Of a stretch of DNA of 64,000 nt, positions 1 to 9,864 are shown piece by piece. The notes below the pieces were generated by a model, which saw nothing but the letters and a program-made list of their open reading frames with translations, searched no databases and was not told where the DNA came from. The stretch comes from Palaeococcus pacificus DY20341. GTDB taxonomy: Archaea > Methanobacteriota_B > Thermococci > Thermococcales > Thermococcaceae. Each line of letters begins with the position of its first letter. The stretch's first letter is position 1. The stretch covers positions 62,001-126,000 of the forward strand of contig NZ_CP006019.1 in assembly GCF_000725425.1 (NCBI RefSeq), in the 5' to 3' direction. The translations under genes were made by a program, and so were the position numbers.

Positions 1-44
1 GAAAACAGCATGAGCTGGAAGAACGTGAATCCCTGATAGGATAA
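1..44 (+). CDS. possible 3' end of an upstream gene (partial)
   Basis: The first 44 bases read open in frame 3 as a charged C-terminal tail (KQHELEERESLIG) ending in TAA at 42-44. Frame 1 is also open to a TGA at 34-36. Too little is visible to identify the gene or be sure of the frame; the charged composition makes frame 3 slightly more likely. Confidence 0.3.
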   Translation, partial: KQHELEERESLIG

Positions 45-45
45 C

Positions 46-55
46 CTTTTATAAC
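46..55 (+). promoter_or_regulatory. TATA box of lrgAB
   Basis: CTTTTATAAC is centred about 27 bp before the ATG at 78. That places the transcription start at or next to the start codon, so the lrgA message is probably leaderless. No Shine-Dalgarno sequence is visible upstream of the ATG, which fits. Confidence 0.6.
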
Positions 56-77
56 TTTCTTTTTCTAAACTTCTTCC

Positions 78-419
78 ATGTACAAGGGACTGGCTATAAT
101 CTTTGGATTTCTCTTCATGGGTGAGGCGATAGCGGAAATCTTTGAGCTTTCAGTGCCAGGCAACGTCATAGGCATGATGCTCCTCACTTTAGCACTTTTA
201 ACCAATATCGTTAAGCTTGAGGATGTGGAGAGGGAAGCGGAGTTCTTTGTTAGAAATATGAGTGTAATGTTCATTCCTCCAGGCGTGGGCATTGTTTTGT
301 ATTGGGGCCTAATTAAGAGCCAAGCAATTCCGATTTTTGGAGCTTTGATAGTCAGCTTCCTCTTGACTCTGCTCTTAACGGCCAAATTCGTTGAACTTCT
401 ACGGGGGGAGAAAAAATGA
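78..419 (+). CDS. lrgA: LrgA/CidA family membrane protein
   Basis: The 113-residue protein has about four hydrophobic segments and the family pattern: an N-terminal helix, then SVPGNVIGMMLL near residues 24-35, then FIPPGVGI near 65-72. LrgA/CidA proteins are holin-like inner-membrane proteins that partner with LrgB. In bacteria they affect murein hydrolases or pyruvate/small-acid transport; archaea lack murein, so a transport role is more plausible here (inference). The gene overlaps the next by ATGA, so the two are co-transcribed. The start is taken at 78 because a TATA box lies 27 bp upstream. Confidence 0.85.
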   Translation: MYKGLAIIFGFLFMGEAIAEIFELSVPGNVIGMMLLTLALLTNIVKLEDVEREAEFFVRNMSVMFIPPGVGIVLYWGLIKSQAIPIFGALIVSFLLTLLLTAKFVELLRGEKK

Positions 420-1090
420 ACAGCTTTGGCATCTTTTTAACGCTGGCTGTGTTTTACCTTTTTTCAAAGTTCTACGAGAAGAGAAAAGTTTTTTACCTAA
501 ATCCGGTTCTCCTGTCGATAATTGTGATATCACTCATCTTGAAGGGTTTTAAAATAAGCTACGACTCTTATATGGAGAGTGCTCGCTTTATAAGCTTCCT
601 ACTCGGCCCAGCTGTTGTTAGTCTGGCTGTTCCCCTCTACAAGCAGCGGCATATCGTGAAAACATATGCAAAAGAAATCTCTGTTGGAGTCGTCTTTGGA
701 GGACTTTTGGCTATAGCAAGCGCATTTTATATCGCCAAATGGCTTGGTGCAAATTTGGACGTTCTCTTGAGCATAGCTCCCAAGAGCATCACAACAGCGA
801 TAGCGATAGGAGTTAGTGAGAAAATAGGTGGTATTCCGGCTTTAACTGCGGTTTTGGTTATTTTGACGGGAATCCTGGGCAACGCTGTGGGAGTTGAGCT
901 CTTAAATCTTGCAAGAATTAAAGATAGGGTCGCGAGGGGATTAGCCATGGGAATCACGTCCCATGGTCTTGGCACCGCGCGCATAATACTCGATGATGAG
1001 CTTAGCGGTGCTGTTAGCGGTCTTGGAATGGCTTTAAATGGTATCTTCACATCTCTCGTGCTTCCCTATTTAATCGAACTCCTCAAGTAG
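416..1090 (+). CDS. lrgB: LrgB family membrane protein
   Basis: The 224-residue polytopic protein has the LrgB hallmarks: FLLGPAVVSLAVPLY near residues 61-75, SIAPKSITTAIAIGVSEKIGG near 119-139, and a glycine-rich GITSHGLGTARI near 179-190. Length is normal for the family. It overlaps lrgA by four bases (ATGA), and the two probably form one membrane complex. Its last 21 bases overlap the convergent Tfx-type gene. The real substrate is not shown by the sequence. Confidence 0.87.
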   Translation: MNSFGIFLTLAVFYLFSKFYEKRKVFYLNPVLLSIIVISLILKGFKISYDSYMESARFISFLLGPAVVSLAVPLYKQRHIVKTYAKEISVGVVFGGLLAIASAFYIAKWLGANLDVLLSIAPKSITTAIAIGVSEKIGGIPALTAVLVILTGILGNAVGVELLNLARIKDRVARGLAMGITSHGLGTARIILDDELSGAVSGLGMALNGIFTSLVLPYLIELLK

Positions 1091-1489
1091 CCACTCACTC
1101 ACCTTGAGCTTGTCTTGGTTGTCGAGGAAAAGTGTGAAATCTCTCTTTGCTATTCTATCATCTATGGGGGCGTGCTCGACCAGAAAAGCTATTATCTCTG
1201 CAGTGCTGTAGGGCACGTGGACTTTCATATCATCGGCTTTTTTGAAGAGCTTTTGAGGGATGTCAAATATGTCCTCGCCCTTCTTTATGTCAACGCTTAT
1301 TTTGGAGTTTATCTGCTCCCAAAGGAGAAGCGTATTTTTGGCTTTTTCAATTTTTTCGAGGGCTCTGTGTTCTAATATGCTTACATTTGCCCTAGTAGTG
1401 CCTAAGAGCTCGGCTATCTCACTCTGCTTCAACCCTTTTGCCCTCAAGCGCAAAATTCTAATCTGCTGTTCAGTTAAGAAGCTCTTCAT
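1070..1489 (-). CDS. tfx: Tfx family DNA-binding transcriptional regulator
   Basis: The 139-residue protein carries an N-terminal helix-turn-helix of the Tfx type: FLTEQQIRILRLRAKGLKQ, then EIAELLGTTRANVSILE, near residues 3-40. An acidic C-terminal domain follows. Tfx was described as a DNA-binding regulator of the molybdenum formylmethanofuran dehydrogenase operon in a methanogen; the Thermococcales target is not known from this sequence. The start at 1489 is preferred over 1504 because GGTGT lies five bases before it. The gene is convergent with lrgB and overlaps it by 21 bp, so the two strands' messages are mutually antisense at their ends. Confidence 0.8.
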   Translation of the reverse strand: MKSFLTEQQIRILRLRAKGLKQSEIAELLGTTRANVSILEHRALEKIEKAKNTLLLWEQINSKISVDIKKGEDIFDIPQKLFKKADDMKVHVPYSTAEIIAFLVEHAPIDDRIAKRDFTLFLDNQDKLKVSEWLLEEFD

Positions 1490-1559
1490 AGCAAACACCT
1501 GCATTTAAACATCTTAATTTAACATTGATGTGACTATTAAAAACTTTTTCGATAGAAAA

Positions 1560-1568
1560 CTTTAAATG
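1560..1568 (+). promoter_or_regulatory. TATA box upstream of the trpS leader ORF
   Basis: CTTTAAATG is centred about 27 bp before the ATG of the short leader ORF at 1591, not before trpS itself (1674). This predicts a transcript starting almost exactly at the leader start codon and an 80-base leader ahead of trpS. Confidence 0.55.
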
Positions 1569-1590
1569 TTCTTTCCCCCATCCTAAACCC

Positions 1591-1620
1591 ATGTGCGGTG
1601 ATTGTTTTTGGCTCTGGTAA
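1591..1620 (+). CDS. candidate Trp-rich leader peptide of trpS (MCGDCFWLW)
   Basis: Nine codons followed by TAA encode MCGDCFWLW, with Trp at positions 7 and 9, the last codon before the stop. The ORF starts where the upstream TATA box predicts the RNA 5' end, so it would be read leaderless. Its stop lies 53 bases before the trpS ATG and the two are in different frames. Two Trp codons at the end of a short ORF ahead of tryptophanyl-tRNA synthetase is the layout of a ribosome-sensing leader. No clear terminator hairpin or Shine-Dalgarno-blocking stem was found by eye, so the mechanism is open. Chance occurrence is possible. Confidence 0.5.
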   Translation: MCGDCFWLW

Positions 1621-1673
1621 ATTGAATGCTGTTCTCTTTTGGTTAGTGTTTATTGGCTTTGGAGGTGTTTTGA

Positions 1674-2825
1674 ATGGATTTTAAAGTTACGCCATGGGAC
1701 GTTGAGGGTTTAGTAGACTACGACAAGCTAATAGTGGAATTTGGGACGACTCCATTAACGAACGAACTTTTAGAGAAAACCAAGGAACTTACGAAGAGTG
1801 AGCTTCCCCTCTACTTCAGGAGGAAGTTCTTTTTCTCCCACAGAGACTATAACTTGGTGCTCAAAGACTACGAAGAAGGCAAGGGCTTTTTCCTCTATAC
1901 AGGAAGAGGTCCTTCGGGTCCTATGCACATAGGTCACATAATTCCTTTCTTCGCCACAAAGTGGCTCCAAGAGAAGTTTGGTGTTAACCTTTACGTTCAA
2001 ATCACAGACGATGAGAAGTTCCTCTTCAAGCCTAAGCTCACATTTGAGGAGACCAAGAGGTGGGCTTACGAAAATATACTTGACATAATAGCGGTCGGCT
2101 TTGATCCAGATAAGACGTTCATCTTCCAAGACAGCGAATTCACGAAGATATATGAGATGGCCATCCCAATAGCCAAGAAAGTTAACTACTCAATGGCCAA
2201 AGCGGTCTTTGGCTTCACAGACCAGAGCAAAATTGGAATGATATTCTATCCCGCGATTCAAGCAGCACCAACGTTCTTTGAGAAGAGACGTTCATTGATA
2301 CCAGCTGCAATAGATCAAGATCCCTATTGGAGGATTCAAAGGGATTTTGCCGAGAGTCTCGGCTATTATAAAGCCGCTGCCATCCACTCCAAATTCGTGC
2401 CTGGTTTAATGGGTGTGGAAGGAAAGATGAGTGCTTCAAAGCCAGAAACGGCTATTTATCTAACGGATACTCCAGAGGAAGCAGGAAAAAAGATTTGGAA
2501 GTACGCCTTAACAGGGGGTCAGCCCACCTTAAAGGAGCAGCGTGAAAAAGGAGGAAATCCAGACAAGTGTGTCGTCTTTAAGTGGCTCGAGATATTCTTT
2601 GAAAGTGATGACAAAGCACTAATTGAGCGCTACCATGCTTGTAAGGGCGGAGAGCTTTTATGCGGTCAGTGCAAACGCTATCTCATAGAAAGGGTTCAAA
2701 ACTTCCTAAGGGAGCACCAAAAAAGGCGTGAAAAGGCCAAAGAGGAGATAGAGAAGTTCAAGTACACCGGCGAGCTCGCGCAGGAGCAGTGGAACAAATC
2801 CATTCCCGAGGCTTTGAGGGATTAA
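1674..2825 (+). CDS. trpS: tryptophanyl-tRNA synthetase
   Basis: This class I aminoacyl-tRNA synthetase charges tRNA-Trp with tryptophan in the cytoplasm. The 383-residue protein shows the HIGH signature (GPSGPMHIGH, residues 79-88) and the KMSKS counterpart (GKMSAS, near 250). YVQITDDEKFLF, near residues 106-117, and the N-terminal extension are typical of archaeal/eukaryotic TrpRS. A strong GGAGGTG at 1661-1667 sits six bases before the ATG. The 5' leader carries the Trp-containing mini-ORF described separately. The gene is followed by an independent promoter for the M1-like lipoprotein. Confidence 0.96.
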   Translation: MDFKVTPWDVEGLVDYDKLIVEFGTTPLTNELLEKTKELTKSELPLYFRRKFFFSHRDYNLVLKDYEEGKGFFLYTGRGPSGPMHIGHIIPFFATKWLQEKFGVNLYVQITDDEKFLFKPKLTFEETKRWAYENILDIIAVGFDPDKTFIFQDSEFTKIYEMAIPIAKKVNYSMAKAVFGFTDQSKIGMIFYPAIQAAPTFFEKRRSLIPAAIDQDPYWRIQRDFAESLGYYKAAAIHSKFVPGLMGVEGKMSASKPETAIYLTDTPEEAGKKIWKYALTGGQPTLKEQREKGGNPDKCVVFKWLEIFFESDDKALIERYHACKGGELLCGQCKRYLIERVQNFLREHQKRREKAKEEIEKFKYTGELAQEQWNKSIPEALRD

Positions 2826-2854
2826 TTTCCGGGCCTCTGCTCCCTTTTCGAAAA

Positions 2855-2864
2855 CTTTTTATAT
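2855..2864 (+). promoter_or_regulatory. TATA box of the peptidase-like pair
   Basis: CTTTTTATAT lies 33 bp before the lipoprotein ATG at 2897, with a G-rich Shine-Dalgarno-like run at 2887-2891. This supports a start at 2897 rather than the in-frame upstream ATG inside trpS. Confidence 0.5.
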
Positions 2865-2896
2865 TTGTGCACGTTTTATTCTTGCAGGGGGTAAAA

Positions 2897-4675
2897 ATGA
2901 AGAAAGCCCCAATTCTGGCTCTCATGCTGATCGCTGTGGTTCTTGTGAGTGCCTGTTTGGGTGAAGGCAATACGCCGGCAAGTTCAACGACTTCAGTGAC
3001 ATCAAGCTCTCCAACAGAAAGTAGTATCACGTCCGTTACTTCCTCTTACATGGAAGGACATGAAGGATCTGTGGAGTTTCTCTATCCTGAAAAACCGAGA
3101 GCCTTTGAGATAACCATCGAACAGCTCTACACCCTTATCACCCAGAAATATCGCCCGTCTTACAGCATTGACGGGAATCTTAGCGTGAGCTTTGATGGTG
3201 AGCACTACGTTACCGGAAACTTCTCTTTTGTTGTGCGCAACGTCTCCAGACAGAACCCCCTCTTTGTCTTTGTTGCCTACCCTAACAATCGTCGTGTCCT
3301 TTGGCTTAACCTCACGATTGAAGATGTTTTAGTTAATCTCAGTAGGGCTCACTACTACGTGAGAACCCTTTCCGGAACAGGTTGGGCCTACCGGGTTTAC
3401 TTCCTTAACTTCACGAGTTCTAAGGAGACTCTCCGCGGAAGGCTCGCTTATAAACTCGACTACGGTTACTTCGTCTCGAATGGAATAATCCAGTATATAA
3501 TGAGCCCGATTACTCAGTGGTTCATTTCCCCACTGGACGATGTTTTGAATGTCACTTTGTATGTCCCGAATGGAAGTATGGTCTTTGTCCCCTACGAAGG
3601 TGTCTTTAACTCTTCAGTTAGCCTTGAGAACGTCAACTTCTCCCGCTCTAACTATATTTTCTTCATCGGTGGTCTCTACGTGAGAAAAGATCTCACTGCA
3701 AGCAACATAAGCGTTCATGTTTTCATTCCCAAAGCCTGTTATCGCGACCTCTACTGGCCCACGGCAGAGATGTACATCACTGGCACGCTGACCTACTATT
3801 ACAAGTGGCTCAACGTGACGCTAGTGAATGATGTGTATATACTCCTTAGGCTTGGTTCGGTGGGGAGGGACTTCAAAGGGCTTACCTGGGGACGCTATGG
3901 CCTGATTGTTATCGACTGTGTTGGAGGAATGTCAAAGCTCGTCAATTCTGACATCAACATATTCTACCACGAACTCGCCCATCTCTGGTTCGGTGGTTAC
4001 GCAAACTTCGGCAGACTGAATGAGGGATTTGCGACTTACCTTGAGTGGAGAATGCTTGATGTATTTGGCCACAGAAAATACTTCTTTCAAAAGGTGGAAG
4101 AGGAGGTTATTAGATATCACTCCCGGATAAACATAGCTAGTGCCCTCGATTTGCGTTCGAGGGGTTACTCTGACCCGGCTGTTACTGCGATGATCTACAA
4201 CAAGGCGGCCTTCGCCTTTCGTTCGTTGGAACTGGTTATGGGCAGGGAAACCTTCGATCGTGCCCTTGAAGACCTGCTTAGAGATTGCCAAGGAACTTAC
4301 TGTGATCTCACGACTGTTCAGGTAGTCTTCGAGAACGTCAGCGGTCAAGATCTTGGCTGGTTCTTTGAGGAGTGGTTCAACTCCACAAAGTTGCCAGACT
4401 ACAAGATTGAAAACCTCACGCTGAGTAGCGAGAGCGGAAGCTACAGCCTCACGTTCACTATAACCGACACCAGCAACTTTATAATGCCTCTTGAGATAAG
4501 AACCGTCACAGAGGACGGCAGATTCATAGACAAAACTGTATGGGTTAACGGAAGCGCTGAAGTCAGCTTTAAGCTCGATGCCAAGCCTATGAGGATTATT
4601 CTCGACCCAAACGAATGGATGGTGAATGAGAACAAAGAATATGATGTGAATGGGATAAAGGTGATAGTTGAATGA
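2897..4675 (+). CDS. M1-like (gluzincin) metallopeptidase lipoprotein
   Basis: The 592-residue protein starts with a lipoprotein signal (LMLIAVVLVSAC, cysteine near residue 20) and a Ser/Thr-rich linker, so it is probably membrane-anchored outside the cell. HELAH at residues 358-362 is a zinc HExxH motif, and NEGFATYLEW gives the third ligand at E376. The two motifs are separated by 13 residues; canonical M1 aminopeptidases have 18. The following YNKAAFAFRSLELVMG and the C-terminal FFEEWFNSTKLPDY also resemble M1. A canonical GAMEN motif is not evident, so aminopeptidase activity is uncertain. The next gene overlaps its stop by ATGA, suggesting a joint function. Confidence 0.75.
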   Translation: MKKAPILALMLIAVVLVSACLGEGNTPASSTTSVTSSSPTESSITSVTSSYMEGHEGSVEFLYPEKPRAFEITIEQLYTLITQKYRPSYSIDGNLSVSFDGEHYVTGNFSFVVRNVSRQNPLFVFVAYPNNRRVLWLNLTIEDVLVNLSRAHYYVRTLSGTGWAYRVYFLNFTSSKETLRGRLAYKLDYGYFVSNGIIQYIMSPITQWFISPLDDVLNVTLYVPNGSMVFVPYEGVFNSSVSLENVNFSRSNYIFFIGGLYVRKDLTASNISVHVFIPKACYRDLYWPTAEMYITGTLTYYYKWLNVTLVNDVYILLRLGSVGRDFKGLTWGRYGLIVIDCVGGMSKLVNSDINIFYHELAHLWFGGYANFGRLNEGFATYLEWRMLDVFGHRKYFFQKVEEEVIRYHSRINIASALDLRSRGYSDPAVTAMIYNKAAFAFRSLELVMGRETFDRALEDLLRDCQGTYCDLTTVQVVFENVSGQDLGWFFEEWFNSTKLPDYKIENLTLSSESGSYSLTFTITDTSNFIMPLEIRTVTEDGRFIDKTVWVNGSAEVSFKLDAKPMRIILDPNEWMVNENKEYDVNGIKVIVE

Positions 4676-6057
4676 GGAGGGTTTTGGTTCTCTTAACTCT
4701 CCTTCTTCTCTCCCCTCTCACTTCAGCCGGCTACTATGTAATCTTGGACGAAGATTTGGCCACTTTAGAACCTTACGCTCAGAAAATTGCCGACTTTCAC
4801 AACGGCACTCTAATAGTCTCTGACTTCTCAAACCTGAGCTTTCTCCAAGACGGTGATTACGCTTTATTTGTAGTGGATTACTCAAAGTTCAGCGCTGATT
4901 TTGTCTATTCTCTTTATGACAGCCTCGATTTTGATGGAGATGGAATTTACAACCCTATCTTAGGTTTTTATCCCGTAAATAGTGAAGATGGATTCAAATC
5001 ATGGGTTAAGAGCTTAACCTCCCCCATGTCCGGTGCGGCGCTCTTTGTCAGGAGGGATGGAATGAGTTATGGAGAGTATCTAACACGCTCTCAAAATGCA
5101 TCTCTTATCTGGATATATGGGCACGGCGACCCTCTCGGTGTGGACTTAATCACATGGCGCTTTGATAGGGAGCACATGGGCAATCCAAAGGGAAAGGCAT
5201 TTATTTTTGAGTCGTGCAGTGTTGGAGAAGTTTGGAAAACAGGCAAACCCTTAGTTTTGGACTTACTCGCGGGCGGCTCTTTGGCGGTAGTTGCTTCAAC
5301 AGACATGGGTGGTGTATCATACCTACCACAAGAACTCTGGCTCTCAAATTACTCCCTCGGCAAGCTCGTCCAGATAAACAATGCCTACTTCATGAAGATT
5401 GGAGTTAGCCCAAAGGTGGTACTCTTTGGTGACCCCGCCCTAAAGTTTTCGAGTGAAAAGAGGTTTACAGAGGTTTCTATTTTAGAGGCAGGGATCTTTA
5501 AATATCTTTTTCCAGAAGTGAACGGTCATATTTATCTTCCTTCCGGTGAAAAGCCGGGCACTTTGGGAGGTATATTTCTGGCCGCAAAAATTTATTACGG
5601 TGTACTCAACCCTGTAAGCCTGTGGGACAGCATCGTGACCCAAGACGGGATATTTCCTCTCCTGCTCTTGGTTTACGCTCTAATACCTGCATTGAACTTC
5701 AAAAGGATAAGGCGTAGAGACGTAGCTTTGAGCCTAACAGCGTCTCTTGTTGTATTTATTCCTCTTGCTCTTATCTCTGAGGACGGGCCCTCTTCACTTC
5801 AAGTGTCTGCTAAGATAATTATTTTGTGGGCCCTTGCGCTTCTATCCTCTTTAACACTCCAAAAGATGCGCTATCTGTTCTTATTGCTCATGCTGCCATT
5901 TCTGATGGTGATATTTGCGGGCATTGCGGGGCTTGTGAGCCTGAGCTATGCCCTATTTGTCTCCCTAGTCTTTGTCATTGTGACGGTAATAGTTTCCGTG
6001 CTCCTCTATGTCCTAGTATTTGGGTTTGAAGCTGTGTCACGGGGTAAAAAAGCGTAG
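4672..6057 (+). CDS. gingipain-like (peptidase C25 / clan CD) membrane protein
   Basis: The 461-residue protein has a signal peptide (residues 1-19), an extracytoplasmic domain to about 310, and four or more membrane helices at the C-terminus. In the outer domain, YGHGDP (H151) and FESCSVGE (C182) match the His/Cys dyad of clan CD caspase-fold proteases, 31 residues apart. VVLFGDPALKF resembles the GDP element that closes the C25 fold. A fragment DFDGDGIYNP near residue 83 looks like a calcium loop. It is translationally coupled to the upstream M1-like lipoprotein. Protease activity is inferred, not shown. Confidence 0.6.
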   Translation: MRRVLVLLTLLLLSPLTSAGYYVILDEDLATLEPYAQKIADFHNGTLIVSDFSNLSFLQDGDYALFVVDYSKFSADFVYSLYDSLDFDGDGIYNPILGFYPVNSEDGFKSWVKSLTSPMSGAALFVRRDGMSYGEYLTRSQNASLIWIYGHGDPLGVDLITWRFDREHMGNPKGKAFIFESCSVGEVWKTGKPLVLDLLAGGSLAVVASTDMGGVSYLPQELWLSNYSLGKLVQINNAYFMKIGVSPKVVLFGDPALKFSSEKRFTEVSILEAGIFKYLFPEVNGHIYLPSGEKPGTLGGIFLAAKIYYGVLNPVSLWDSIVTQDGIFPLLLLVYALIPALNFKRIRRRDVALSLTASLVVFIPLALISEDGPSSLQVSAKIIILWALALLSSLTLQKMRYLFLLLMLPFLMVIFAGIAGLVSLSYALFVSLVFVIVTVIVSVLLYVLVFGFEAVSRGKKA

Positions 6058-6130
6058 AATGCAATTTTCGGCTTTTTTGACTTTTCTCTGAAAATTCTTT
6101 CATGCCTCGATCCCCCCTTTTTGTCACCTG

Positions 6131-6136
6131 TGTACA
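6131..6136. promoter_or_regulatory. TGTACA element upstream of the aromatic amino acid permease
   Basis: TGTACA sits about 100 bp before the permease start, within TGTGTACATGCGTGCA. TGTACA is the core of the TRP boxes bound by the archaeal regulator TrpY. A single hexamer is weak evidence, so this is only a candidate site. Confidence 0.25.
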
Positions 6137-6238
6137 TGCGTGCAGATGGACGTTTGTTTTATTTCATTAAAGGCTTGTCTTTACATAGAGCAAGGCTTAT
6201 TACCTCCGAAAAGCTTTCATGTTTCTGGAGGTGGTAAA

Positions 6239-7295
6239 ATGGCGTTGAGTAGGAACGAGGCACTTGCGTTAGCAATAGGAACTCAAATCGGGGCTGGTGT
6301 TTTAGGTTTGCCCTATGCGGCGAGAAAAATAGGTCTAATCCCAAGCATAGGTGTCATGTTCATTGTCGCTCTCGTCATGTACGTAACTGCTCTCTTTGTC
6401 CTTGAGCTTTCAGCAAAGAACGGCGGAAAGCAGATGTCCACGTTAGCTAAGGAAATACTTGGCAGGCCTGGAGGAGTAATAATGTTTGCAAGCGTTTCTC
6501 TAATGAGCTATGGTGCTCTATTAGCTTATATCTCTGGTGGAGGAGGTGTTTTCGCGAACCTCTTTGGCATAAACGAGGAGATAGGTGCATTAATCTTTTG
6601 GGCCTTTGCGAGCCTCATAATTTATAGAGGATTGGAGATGTCAGGAAGGAGCGAGCTAATTTTGAGCGGTGTTTTAATGATTCTCTTCATGATAGTTGCA
6701 GCAATGGCCATACCCCACGCAAAGGTGGAAAATGCATTCTATATGGGGAGCGAAGGGCTCGTAACGCTCTTTGGAGTTGCTATATTTGCATTCGGATGCC
6801 ACACAATAGTTCCAGACATCTACAAAGGGCTTGGGAACTATAGAGAGGCCAAAAAAGTGTTGCTCTTGGCTTTCTTAGTTCCCGCCATAATGTATTCACT
6901 CCTTAGTTCCCGCCATAATGTATTCACTCTTCGTGGCCTCATTCCTCTTAGTCTTTGGTGAGAATACTCCCCAAATAGCGACTCAAGCCCTCGAGCAGCT
7001 CTATGGAAGAACAGGAATGCTCATTGGAAGTTTAATCCCAATCTTTGCTATCCTAACGAGCTACATAGGCCTTGGCTTGGCTCAATTGGACAACATGGAA
7101 GAGTACTTAAAGATGAATAGAAAGCTCGCATGGGCCATAACAGTCCTTCCACCATTGGCACTCTACATGGGTGGAATTAGAGACTTCGTTGAGGTTTTAG
7201 GAGCTGCGGGAAGCACAGGCGATTTCATGGCCTTCATAATAATGCCTGTGGTACTTTACATAACTTATAAGCTTAGGCCTGCGTTCTTTAGGTAG
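6239..7295 (+). pseudogene. aromatic amino acid permease (AAAP/HAAAP-like), frameshifted
   Basis: The reading frame opens at 6239 after GGAGGTGG and runs as a polytopic amino acid permease. NEALALAIGTQIGAGVLGLP near residues 5-24 is the family's helix 1 signature. At about 6902 the frame is lost and continues in another frame to 7295. The cause is visible: a perfect 28-bp direct duplication at 6874-6929. Removing one copy restores one uninterrupted ORF of 342 residues with the normal helices downstream (VFGENTPQIATQAL). As written, translation stops at 6961 after about six helices. The duplication is exact and so recent; it could be a strain mutation, a reversible switch or an assembly error. 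Substrate specificity is inferred from family resemblance only. Confidence 0.8.
6874..6929 (+). repeat. 28-bp perfect tandem duplication inside the permease gene
   Basis: Positions 6874-6901 and 6902-6929 are identical, head to tail, with no mismatch. Twenty-eight is not a multiple of three, so the extra copy shifts the frame. There are no inverted ends or flanking target duplications, so this is replication slippage or an assembly artefact rather than an insertion element. Confidence 0.95.
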
Positions 7296-7362
7296 AGAGA
7301 AGTGGAGGTCAGCTGAGGGCAAACCATTTATTCTTTCCTTCCTTTCTTCCTTTGGTGATGGC

Positions 7363-9113
<1,751 letters not shown>

Positions 9114-9147
9114 TCAGAATACCGGGTAAGGGGTTATAAGCTTTAGC

Positions 9148-9864
9148 TCAGAAAAGCTCACCGCTGATGAACTTTCTCGTTATCTCATTCTTTGGTTTCT
9201 CAAAGACTTCCTCTGTGTTTCCGACCTCCACAACTCTACCCCTGTGGATGTGGGCCACTCTGTGGGCCAGCCGCTTTGCCTGAAAGAGGTTGTGTGTGGA
9301 GAAGACTATCGTTGTCTCATTTTCCCTAACAATTTCCTTCACTATCTCCTCGATTATTGCCGAGTTTGTGGGGTCAAGGTTTGCCGTTGGCTCGTCCATG
9401 AGCAGTAGCTTGGGCTCAAGGACTATCGCTCTCGCTATGGCCACGCGCTGTTTTTCTCCGCCGGAGAGGGACTTTGCCTTCCGGTTTTCATAGCCCTCAA
9501 GCCCAACAAGCCTGAGGACGTCCCTCACCTTCTTTTCTATTTCCAATTTTGGGTATCCCCTTATCCTAAGCCCGTAGGCGACGTTCTTAAAGACCGTTGT
9601 GTTGAACATCACGGGTATCTGGAAGACCATGGTGATGCTCTTTCTGAGGCTGTCGTTCCAGTCAACCTCTTCCCCGTCAAAATAATACTCTCCGGAATCT
9701 GGCTTTTCCAGAAGTGCGAGAACTCTGAGAAGTGTGGTCTTTCCGGCCCCGCTGTGCCCCATTATGCAGAATATTTCGCCCCTCTCGATTTCCAGACTCA
9801 CGTTATCGAGGGCCTTTGAGTTGTTATAGCTCTTTGTCAGTCCAACAACCTTAACGAAGCTCAT
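9148..9864 (-). CDS. tupC: ABC transporter ATPase, tungstate uptake (TupC-like)
   Basis: The 238-residue ATPase has Walker A GHSGAGKTT (near residues 36-44), the signature LSGGEKQRVAIARA, Walker B LLLMDEPTANLDP and an H-loop (STHN). It would energise the adjacent permease. The start is taken at 9864, where its ATG overlaps the permease stop (ATGA), instead of the GTG at 9873. The binding protein and permease identify the substrate class as tungstate; molybdate cannot be excluded. Tungsten uptake is expected in Thermococcales because of their tungsten-dependent ferredoxin oxidoreductases. Confidence 0.85.
   Translation of the reverse strand: MSFVKVVGLTKSYNNSKALDNVSLEIERGEIFCIMGHSGAGKTTLLRVLALLEKPDSGEYYFDGEEVDWNDSLRKSITMVFQIPVMFNTTVFKNVAYGLRIRGYPKLEIEKKVRDVLRLVGLEGYENRKAKSLSGGEKQRVAIARAIVLEPKLLLMDEPTANLDPTNSAIIEEIVKEIVRENETTIVFSTHNLFQAKRLAHRVAHIHRGRVVEVGNTEEVFEKPKNEITRKFISGELF

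Noticed and set aside
1624-1644. Second leader ORF (MLFSFG) before trpS
   Set aside because: Six codons without Trp, no ribosome-binding site, and not at the predicted RNA 5' end.
2789-2896. N-terminal extension of the M1-like protein from an ATG inside trpS
   Set aside because: The extension places 36 residues before an obvious lipoprotein signal peptide and lies upstream of the predicted promoter.
6874-6929. Insertion element or mobile element scar in the permease
   Set aside because: The insertion is an exact copy of adjacent sequence with no inverted termini or target duplication, so slippage or artefact fits better.
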